DNA from: CAVTHK01 sp964552235
Lineage (GTDB): Bacteria; Spirochaetota; Spirochaetia; SZUA-6; CAVTHK01
Reading direction: 5' to 3'
Assembly (NCBI GenBank): GCA_964552235.1
Contig: CAZKGO010000014.1
Location: 1 to 64,000 of the forward strand
DNA length: 64,000 bases
The notes beneath the pieces are model-generated. The model saw only the letters and a program-made list of their open reading frames with translations, searched no databases and had not been told where the DNA came from. This document shows, piece by piece, positions 58,101-64,000 of the stretch. The position numbers were made by a program, and so were the translations under genes. Each line of letters opens with the position of its first letter. Within the stretch, counting starts at the first letter, position 1.

Positions 58101-58670
58101 GTGAGCGCCACAGAAATTCTCGCCTACTGCCGACGCCTCGGCCGGCTCAAGAACACCCCGCGCTCGGGCTGGAGGCTGCGCGGCATCAGGGACTGCGAGA
58201 GCGTGGCGGACCACGCCTACCGCGTGACCCACCTCGCCATGCTGCTCGCCGACGTCCTGGCCGCCGGCGGGGTCGCCCTCGACGCGGCAAAGACGCTTCG
58301 CATGGCCCAGCTCCACGAGATCGGCGAGTCGATCGTCGGCGATATCCCGCAGTCGGCCGACTCGCCGCTCTCCGCCGACCTGAAGCGCCAGGCGGAGTCC
58401 GCCGCGGTCGAGCGGCTCACAGCGCCGCTGGGCCGCGTCGGCGAGGAGTACCGCAGGCTCTGGGAAGAGTTCGAGGCCGCAGTGACGGTGGAGGCGCGCC
58501 TGGTACGCGCCGCCGACAAGCTGGAGATGCTCATCCAGGCCCGCGAGTACGAGCAGGTCGGCTTCCGCTGCCTGGAGGAGTTCTGGGCCCACGCGGCCAA
58601 CCGCAGGCACTTCGACGACTTTCCCCTGGTGGCCGAGATCCTCTCGCTCCTCGAGGGCGAGCGCTCCTAA
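58101..58670 (+). CDS. HD-domain protein, 5'-deoxynucleotidase YfbR/HDDC2-like
   Basis: Protein of 189 residues with family order: LGRLKNTPRSGW, ESVADHAYRV (His38), QLHEIGESIVGDIPQ and RAADKLEML (distal Asp). It would dephosphorylate deoxynucleoside 5'-monophosphates with a divalent metal. The HD dipeptide itself is His72-Glu73, a conservative change at a metal ligand. Of two in-frame GTGs, 58101 is six bases after GAGGTGA and is preferred. Its last four bases overlap the convergent MFS gene. Confidence 0.85.
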   Translation: MSATEILAYCRRLGRLKNTPRSGWRLRGIRDCESVADHAYRVTHLAMLLADVLAAGGVALDAAKTLRMAQLHEIGESIVGDIPQSADSPLSADLKRQAESAAVERLTAPLGRVGEEYRRLWEEFEAAVTVEARLVRAADKLEMLIQAREYEQVGFRCLEEFWAHAANRRHFDDFPLVAEILSLLEGERS

Positions 58671-60085
58671 CCCGGACCGTCGGCTCGCGCCGCGGGCTGC
58701 GCCGGTTTCTCACGGAGGACCAGCGCGAAGCCCACCGCCGGGATTCCCGCCGCCGAGACTGCAAGCAGGGCCGCCTGGTAGGCCTGGGCGGCACCGGCTG
58801 CGCCTCCGGCCCGCAGACCGGCCTCCAGCAGCACGCCCGATACGGCGGGACCCAGGAGCGAGCCGCCGTAGCGAAGCACGCTGTAGAGCCCGGCGGCCGC
58901 GCCGGACTTGCTGCCGGGCACCGCTCCCATAGCCGCGCGGTGCACCGGCGCGAGGTAGACTCCCGCCGCAAGGCCGTGCACGACCAGCGCTGCCAGGACG
59001 ACGCCGAGCGGCCGGGGAGCGCCGGGCAGGCCGAGAAAGGCCAGCACCAGCGCCTGCACGAGCGCGCCGCCGGCTGCGAGGGCCCGCGTGGCGCCCCGGT
59101 CGGCCCAGACGCCGCCGAGGCGCATCGTGCCCAGCAGGAACACGTAGTGCCCCGTGAGGATCAGCCCGACGGTCGAAGCGGCGAGACCGTAGACCTCCGT
59201 GAGGGTGAGCGGCATCAGGATGCCGAAGCCGCCGAACAGGAACATGCGCGCGCCCGAGCACAGCGAGGCCGGCGTGAAGTTCGGGGTGCGGAGGATGCGC
59301 AGGTCCACCAGCGGGTTGTCGATCCGCCTCTCGCGCGCCACGAACAGCGCCAGGCCGGCGGCCGCGCCGAGACCCAGACGCCAGTCGCGCAGCGGCATGA
59401 CCCCGGTGAGCGGGCGGCTGGAGACGTAGAAGAGGAACAGGGTGAGGGTCGCGGCGAACAGCGCCAGGCCCGGCCAGTCGACCGCTCCGCGGCGGGCCGG
59501 CTCCGGCGGCATCGCGCGCGCGATCACGACCAGCCCGAAGACAGCGCCGAGGGCCATCGGCAGGAACGTCGCCCTCCAGCCGAGTGAGTCGATCAGCAGG
59601 CCGCCGATGAACGGGCCCACCATCGCCGCGACCGTGCCCCACGAGTTCCAGCGTCCGAGCGCCGCGCCGCGCTCGTGGGCGGCAAAGCGGTCGGTGATGG
59701 CCGCGATGCACAGCGCGTGGATGCCCGAGTTGCCCGCCCCCTGCACGACCCGGCCCGCGAAGAGCATCGGCAGCCCGGGGGCGAGCACCAGCATGAGCGT
59801 GCCGACAAAGAACACGCCCAGGCCCGCGACAAAGAGGCGGCGCTTGCCGACGAGGTCGGCGAGCCTGCCGTAGAGCGGGATGAGGATCAGGTAGGCGAGC
59901 TCGTAGGCCGTGTCGAGCCAGGCGGTCAGGTCCGCGGCGATGGCGAAGCGCGCGCGGATCGTCGGCAGGGCCACGCGCATCATCGAGCCGCTGGCGATCG
60001 ACACCATGAACACGATGGCCAGCGCCGTCACCAGGCGCGAGCGCTCGCGGTCGGTCTCGAGGGCGGCGCCCCCGGGACCGGTCAC
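58667..60085 (-). CDS. MFS transporter, DHA2-like drug-efflux type
   Basis: Inner-membrane transporter of 472 residues with about 14 helices. Motif A is PLYGRLADLVGKRRLFVAG, and motif C-like GNSGIHALCIAAITDRFAAHERG lies in helix 5-6. DHA2 members export drugs or cationic compounds using the proton gradient. The GTG start overlaps the endonuclease-type lipoprotein stop as GTGA. The substrate is unknown. Confidence 0.9.
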   Translation of the reverse strand: MTGPGGAALETDRERSRLVTALAIVFMVSIASGSMMRVALPTIRARFAIAADLTAWLDTAYELAYLILIPLYGRLADLVGKRRLFVAGLGVFFVGTLMLVLAPGLPMLFAGRVVQGAGNSGIHALCIAAITDRFAAHERGAALGRWNSWGTVAAMVGPFIGGLLIDSLGWRATFLPMALGAVFGLVVIARAMPPEPARRGAVDWPGLALFAATLTLFLFYVSSRPLTGVMPLRDWRLGLGAAAGLALFVARERRIDNPLVDLRILRTPNFTPASLCSGARMFLFGGFGILMPLTLTEVYGLAASTVGLILTGHYVFLLGTMRLGGVWADRGATRALAAGGALVQALVLAFLGLPGAPRPLGVVLAALVVHGLAAGVYLAPVHRAAMGAVPGSKSGAAAGLYSVLRYGGSLLGPAVSGVLLEAGLRAGGAAGAAQAYQAALLAVSAAGIPAVGFALVLREKPAQPAARADGPG

Positions 60086-60933
60086 CGAGGCGCCTCCAGC
60101 GTGGCGACCACCGGGTAGTGGTCGCCCGGGGTGCGCAGCAGAGTGCGCGCCTCGACCACCGTGACGGCCGGCGACACGAAGATGTAGTCGACCCGAGGCC
60201 GCAGCGGGAACCGCACGCGCCTGTATGTGCCCCGCAGGGGGCGGCCCGTGGCCGCGGCCGCGTCCACGAATCGCTCGCATACCAGGTGGACGGCCCAGGA
60301 CGACGGCACGGTGTTGAAGTCGCCCGCGATCACCACCGGCTCGTCTTTGCCGGGCGCGACGGTCCCCTCCAGCCAGGCCAGCAGCTCGGCGGCAGCCGCG
60401 CTGCGCGCCGTCCCGGTAAAGGCCTCCCTGAGCACCGTCGCGACGATCCGTGCGAGGCCCATGTCCACGCGGCCCCGCTCATCGCGCCGCTTGGCGATCG
60501 GGTCGAGGTGCACGTTGACCAGCGTGACGGCGCCTCCTGCGGCTGCCGCCCGCACGAGCAGGGCGCCGCGGCCGAGCGGCGACGAGGGGGCCGCAAAGGC
60601 GAGCGGCTCCTCCAGGCTCGCGCGCGCGAGCACGGCCAGGCCCAGCGGCCCGCTGTAGGCCAGGTGATACGAACCGCCGCCGGCCGAGCGGATGCCGTCG
60701 AGCAGCTCGCCGGCGCGCTCCGCCGTGAGCACCTCCTGCAGCAGGTACACGTCCCGCCAGCCGTCGGCGGCGAGCACCTCGACCACCGCGGCGGCCGCGG
60801 GCATCCTGCCGGCCGCGTCGCCGACGTTCCAGCTCATCACCCGCAGGCGAGGCGCCGGGGGCGACACTGCGGCGGTGAGGCACGAGGCGAGGGCAAGCGC
60901 GGCGGCGAGGGCGAGGGCGGCGAGCCGGTTCAC
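60082..60933 (-). CDS. Endonuclease/exonuclease/phosphatase-fold lipoprotein
   Basis: Protein of 283 residues. It has a lipoprotein signal peptide ending LAS-Cys18, so it is anchored to a membrane on the outer side. The EEP domain has LRVMSWNVGD, YLLQEV (metal Glu), TLVNVHLDP, VIAGDFNTVPSSW, RVDYIFVSP and TPGDHYPVVATL (catalytic His). Possible roles are extracytoplasmic nuclease, phosphodiesterase or sphingomyelinase-like activity. The GTG at 60933 is picked because it places the lipobox at the right distance. Confidence 0.85.
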   Translation of the reverse strand: MNRLAALALAAALALASCLTAAVSPPAPRLRVMSWNVGDAAGRMPAAAAVVEVLAADGWRDVYLLQEVLTAERAGELLDGIRSAGGGSYHLAYSGPLGLAVLARASLEEPLAFAAPSSPLGRGALLVRAAAAGGAVTLVNVHLDPIAKRRDERGRVDMGLARIVATVLREAFTGTARSAAAAELLAWLEGTVAPGKDEPVVIAGDFNTVPSSWAVHLVCERFVDAAAATGRPLRGTYRRVRFPLRPRVDYIFVSPAVTVVEARTLLRTPGDHYPVVATLEAPR

Positions 60934-61010
60934 GGTCCCAGAGTGGGCGCAGGCGGCCGGGGCTGTCAACGACGCGCGGGCTGCGCTAAAGTAGCCGGCG
61001 GGGAGGCCGA

Positions 61011-61481
61011 GTGACGTCCCGCACCGCAGGCGGCGCCATCCGCAGGTTCCGGCTCTCGGACGCCGAGGCCGTGAGCGCCGTCATCTGCAACACGCTGCTG
61101 ATCTCCAACAGCTCGGACTACGAGCTGGAGGTCGTGCGCAACCTCTGCCGCGGCTTCACCCCGCAGGCCCTGCGCTCGATGTCCCACAGGCGTCAGATCT
61201 GGGTCTACGAGGAAGAGGGCCGCATCAGCGCCACCATCGCCCTCGAGGACGACACCATCAGCGGCTTCTTCGTCGCCCCCGATCGCCAGGGGCACGGAAT
61301 CGGCAGGCAGCTGCTGGAGTTCATGGAGGGCAAGGCGAGGCAGAAGGGCCTGCGGGCGCTGCGCCTCTCGGCGAGCCTCACGGCCGTCGGCTTCTACGAG
61401 CGGCTCGGCTACGAGCCCTTCGGCGAGCAGAGCGGCGACGAGTACTACGGCCGCGTCGTGCCCATGAGAAAGGCGCTCTGA
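61011..61481 (+). CDS. GNAT-family N-acetyltransferase
   Basis: Protein of 156 residues. The acetyl-CoA loop is FVAPDRQGHGIGRQLLEFME, followed by LRALRLSASLTAVGFYERLGYEPFGEQ. It would acetylate an amino group of a small molecule or protein. The GTG start has GGGAGG upstream. The next gene starts one base after its stop, so they form one unit. Confidence 0.9.
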   Translation: MTSRTAGGAIRRFRLSDAEAVSAVICNTLLISNSSDYELEVVRNLCRGFTPQALRSMSHRRQIWVYEEEGRISATIALEDDTISGFFVAPDRQGHGIGRQLLEFMEGKARQKGLRALRLSASLTAVGFYERLGYEPFGEQSGDEYYGRVVPMRKAL

Positions 61482-61482
61482 G

Positions 61483-61746
61483 ATGAAGACGAAGGCTGCG
61501 CTCGCGATCGCCGCGCTCGTCGCTGCCGCCGCCATCGGCGTCGCGCTGGCGCGTCTGCTGGGCGGCGTGCGGGCCGAGGCGCCGCAGCCTGCGCCGCCCC
61601 GCTACCACGAGTCGCCGATCCTCAAGGAGCGCGTCGAGCGCGGCGAGCTGCCCCCCGTCGAGCAGCGGCTGCCCGAGAAGCCGCTGGTGGTCCCGCCCGC
61701 CGAAGGGATCGGCCGCTACGACAGCGATCCAGTCCGCCGCCCGTAG
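61483..61746 (+). CDS. Small membrane-anchored protein resembling the N-terminus of family-5 ABC binding proteins
   Basis: Protein of 87 residues. An N-terminal hydrophobic helix (about 5-27) is followed by a Pro-rich linker and ILKERVERGELPPVEQRLPE, then KPLVV. This matches LHKLVQEGKLPPLEQRLPKEPMVV in the binding protein at 40009-41961, but the protein stops before the solute-binding fold. It is either a remnant of a lost binding-protein gene or a genuine stand-alone use of this segment. It is transcribed with the GNAT gene. Confidence 0.65.
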   Translation: MKTKAALAIAALVAAAAIGVALARLLGGVRAEAPQPAPPRYHESPILKERVERGELPPVEQRLPEKPLVVPPAEGIGRYDSDPVRRP

Positions 61747-61755
61747 CCTTCTTCC

Positions 61756-62886
61756 TTATTCCAGCTTCTTGCCGAAGATGCGCCAGGTCTTGTACGGCCT
61801 GACCGGCAGATACTTGAGGGTGTCGTTCATCGGGTCGTTGTTCTCCACGATGAGCGACATCTCGCACTCACGGAAGCCCATCCGGTAGATGGCTTCGGCC
61901 ACCGACATGTACAGCGCGATCTCGATGCCGCGGCCGCGGTACTCCCGCAGGACCCCCATGGCCAGCTGGCGCGCCCGGTCGGTCCGCTTGATGCCCGTGA
62001 GCAGCTTGATGAAGCCCAAGGGGAAGAGCCTGCCGTTGAGCCTCTTGACCGCCACGTTGGCGTCGTAGAGGGTCAGCGACATGCCGATCGGCTTGCCTTC
62101 CTTTTCCACGATCAGCGACGCCTCGGGGATCACCATGATCTTGAGAGCCTCCACAAGCCGCTCGAACTCCGCGCGCGTGAACGGCACGTGGCCCCAGTTG
62201 GCGTCCCAAGCCGTGTTGAAGATCTCGAGCACGATCTCGGCTTCGCGCCTGAGCTTCGACAGGTCGACGTTGCGGAAGGTGATGCCCGATCGCGACATCA
62301 CCCGCTTCTTGAGGGCGTGCAGCTTGGGGTCGAGGCCCTCGTAGCCCTCCTTGACCAGGCCCCACCAGGCGAGCCAGTCGACGCTCTTGGTGTAGCCCGC
62401 CGCCTCGATGAGATCCTTGTAGTAGGGAGGGTTGTGGACGCACATCACGTAGGGGTCGGTGTCGAAGCCGTCGACCAGCGTGCCGACTTCGTCGTAGATG
62501 CCGAAGCTCAGGGGCCCTTCGCTGTGCCTCTTGCCCTTTTCGCGCAGGTAGCCCTCGGCGGCCGCAAAGAGAGCGCGGGCCACGTCGGGGTCGTTCTCGC
62601 ACTCGAAGAAGCCGAAAAAACCCTTGCCGTCGTGGAAGCGCTTCTCGTGCAGCGGGTTGACGTGGCCGCTGATGCGGCCCACGGGCACCCCGTCGCGCCA
62701 GGCCATGAACAGCCTGGCCTCGCCGTGCTTGTAGAAGACGCCCCGCTTCGGGTCGAGGAACTGCTTCTGGTCCGCGATCAGAGGCGGCACCCAGTGCGGG
62801 TCGCCGTCGTACAGCCGCCACGGCATCTTGATAAACTGCAGGCGCTCGCGCGCCGTCCTGACCTCACGAATTTCCACCGCTGACAT
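61756..62886 (-). CDS. Large GNAT-type N-acetyltransferase
   Basis: Protein of 376 residues. It begins VEIREVRTARERLQFIKMPWRLY and DPHWVPPLIADQKQFLDPK, seen in a family of long bacterial GNAT-like proteins. RQLAMGVLREYRGRGIEIALYM is the acetyl-CoA motif near the C-terminus, with ENNDPMNDTLKYL after it. Function is unknown. GGGGGG lies five bases before the ATG. The apiosidase-like gene to its right ends 11 bases before this start, so they are co-oriented and may be co-transcribed. Confidence 0.85.
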   Translation of the reverse strand: MSAVEIREVRTARERLQFIKMPWRLYDGDPHWVPPLIADQKQFLDPKRGVFYKHGEARLFMAWRDGVPVGRISGHVNPLHEKRFHDGKGFFGFFECENDPDVARALFAAAEGYLREKGKRHSEGPLSFGIYDEVGTLVDGFDTDPYVMCVHNPPYYKDLIEAAGYTKSVDWLAWWGLVKEGYEGLDPKLHALKKRVMSRSGITFRNVDLSKLRREAEIVLEIFNTAWDANWGHVPFTRAEFERLVEALKIMVIPEASLIVEKEGKPIGMSLTLYDANVAVKRLNGRLFPLGFIKLLTGIKRTDRARQLAMGVLREYRGRGIEIALYMSVAEAIYRMGFRECEMSLIVENNDPMNDTLKYLPVRPYKTWRIFGKKLE

Positions 62887-62897
62887 TCTCGCCCCCC

Positions 62898-64000
62898 TCA
62901 CCACGTGCGCGTTGCGAGCAACAGCGAGTCGGCCGCTGCCGAGGACATCCCCAGAACCGCGCGGCCCTCGCGCGACTGCAGCCGCGGCCTCAGGTAGCGC
63001 CGCTGCGCCAGGTCAATCAACACACAGTCAAAACCGTCGAGCGCCCACGGAAGCGGCAGCTCCGCGGGCGCGGGGAGGTAGGCGGCCGCCGTGTCGCCAG
63101 CCGGCGAGGCCGCGAAGCGCACCGCAGGATCGGCCGCGGGGGCCGGCACCGGCTCCAGGTCGACCAGCCCGAACCGCTCGAAGATCCAGCGCGCATACCC
63201 GGCATCCCACGCACCCGGAAAGCTCAGGGCCTCGTCCCATGGGTAGGGATCGCCGGAAGAGGCCGTGCTCGGAAAGCTCGCCCCGGGGCGGTGCCAGCAC
63301 CAGACGCCGTGGGCCCCGTAGGCGACCCCGGCCTTGGCACCGGCGAGCAGGCTCTGCCAGATCGCGCGCCGCACGTCCGAGGCTTCGAAGCGGCCCCGCG
63401 CGTGCCCGTGGCCTTCGTAGCACGGCTCGCCGTTGACCACGGGCCTGCGCACCGGCTTCTCGAGGAACCGCCGGGCCAGCAGCCGGGCGCGGTCCTGGCG
63501 ATCGGCGTCGTGGCCCGACTGGTACATGTAGAAATCCAGCTCGCTCCTCTCCACGAGCTCCTCGGGCAGGTCGGTGTCGGGGCTGAGGTGAAAGGCGGTC
63601 AGGGCGTCGGGCAGCGCACGGTTCAGCGCCTGGAGCGCCGCTAGGTAGGCGGCCCGCGTCTCGGGCCGCGCGAGGTCGGTGTCGCCGCTGACGATGAGGA
63701 CCGGGCCGAACTCGCCGAAGGTCTCCGCGAGAAAGCGGCACCACGGCTCGATCTCCTGCCGAGCGATCGTGTGTCCCGGCGCCCCCGCCGGCACGCGCGC
63801 CGCGGCCCAGGTGCCCGGCACCGAGTCGCACCAGAGGGCCACCAGCGCCGGGACGAAGCCGCGCGCCGTCGCCGCGGCCAGCAGCGAGCGGGCGCGGTCG
63901 AAGTACTCTGGGTTCGGCCGGGACCAGTCGTAGCCGCCGTCGCCGCGGCCGGCGAACGGCTGCGGCTCAGGACCGGCCCCGCGGCTGCGGTCCCACTGCG
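62898..64000 (-). CDS. Apiosidase-like (DUF4038) TIM-barrel glycoside hydrolase, C-terminal part
   Basis: The reading frame is open from the right window edge to the stop at 62898, about 367 residues. YDWSRPNPEYFDRARSLLAAATARGFVPALVALW, WCRFLAETFGEFGPVLIVSGDTD, VVNGEPCYEGHGH (catalytic-type Glu) and VAYGAHGVWCWHRPGASF match the DUF4038 TIM barrel. The last 80 residues form a small beta domain (putative collagen-binding-like). The N-terminus, possible signal peptide and second acid residue lie outside. These enzymes act on plant glycans such as apiose- or xylose-containing chains. Confidence 0.8.
   Translation of the reverse strand, partial: QWDRSRGAGPEPQPFAGRGDGGYDWSRPNPEYFDRARSLLAAATARGFVPALVALWCDSVPGTWAAARVPAGAPGHTIARQEIEPWCRFLAETFGEFGPVLIVSGDTDLARPETRAAYLAALQALNRALPDALTAFHLSPDTDLPEELVERSELDFYMYQSGHDADRQDRARLLARRFLEKPVRRPVVNGEPCYEGHGHARGRFEASDVRRAIWQSLLAGAKAGVAYGAHGVWCWHRPGASFPSTASSGDPYPWDEALSFPGAWDAGYARWIFERFGLVDLEPVPAPAADPAVRFAASPAGDTAAAYLPAPAELPLPWALDGFDCVLIDLAQRRYLRPRLQSREGRAVLGMSSAAADSLLLATRTW

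Noticed and set aside
1..64000. CRISPR array, tRNA or rRNA genes, insertion sequence or prophage
   Set aside because: I saw no regularly spaced repeats, no tRNA cloverleaf with a TTCGA-type loop in a gene gap, no transposase or phage protein, and no abrupt change in base composition.

Overview
The window is a dense, GC-rich (roughly two-thirds G+C) bacterial chromosome segment with about 61 protein genes, no rRNA or tRNA gene, no CRISPR array and no insertion sequence that I can see. Lineage clues point to a free-living, saprophytic-type spirochaete. There is a P83/100-family secreted coiled-coil protein (26624-28237), an adjacent TIGR03546/TIGR03545-type pair (36738-39039), and a mevalonate-pathway HMG-CoA synthase-like enzyme (22948-24246). 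The assignment rests on protein family memory, not on a marker-gene tree.

Layout. 1-2376: start of a DUF222/HNH gene, then a NarL-type two-component pair. 2447-14224: a catabolic locus with a TAXI-TRAP transporter, a DapA-like aldolase, a sugar-phosphate-isomerase fold protein, a URO-D-fold protein, a beta-hydroxyacid dehydrogenase, a DUF1445 protein, an amidohydrolase and a flavin-reductase-like protein, all around a LacI regulator. Three near-identical palindromes sit in three recognisable promoters there, so this looks like one local regulon. 14256-21797: a second DapA-like enzyme, three sulfatases, a mannonate-dehydratase-like enolase-superfamily enzyme and a YhcH/YiaL protein in two leftward operons, separated by a small ankyrin gene. 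21914-39039: mostly housekeeping or signalling genes: a CBS-GGDEF protein, HMG-CoA synthase, a TrmJ-like methylase, a NagA-like deacetylase, P83/100, an HD protein, a KBL/AONS-type enzyme, endonuclease III, a DHH-CBS phosphoesterase, a GIY-YIG protein, a membrane GGDEF protein, a clipped MOSC gene, an alpha/beta hydrolase, a tartrate/D-malate dehydrogenase and the TIGR03546/03545 pair. 39049-52991: a carbohydrate locus with two GntR regulators, a complete Opp/Dpp-type ABC operon, an HpcH-type aldolase, a GH2 enzyme, a GHL6/GH42-like enzyme and an SDR dehydrogenase. 53153-64000: a TerB/DUF533 gene (frameshifted here), an M24 peptidase, ProB, an RlmI-like methylase, Nudix, HD, MFS, an EEP-fold lipoprotein, two GNATs, a stand-alone fragment resembling an ABC binding protein N-terminus, and the C-terminal part of an apiosidase-like glycosidase.

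The accessory genes suggest a scavenger of plant- or algal-type glycans, sulfated sugars and sugar acids, with transporters, aldolases and dehydrogenases grouped under LacI or GntR control. Promoters of the -35/17 bp/-10 type are easy to read because they are A+T islands in GC-rich DNA. Several place the start codon 6-8 bases after the -10 box, which predicts leaderless mRNAs. Two genes (near 16880 and 53240) appear broken by a single missing base in G-rich sequence and may be assembly errors.
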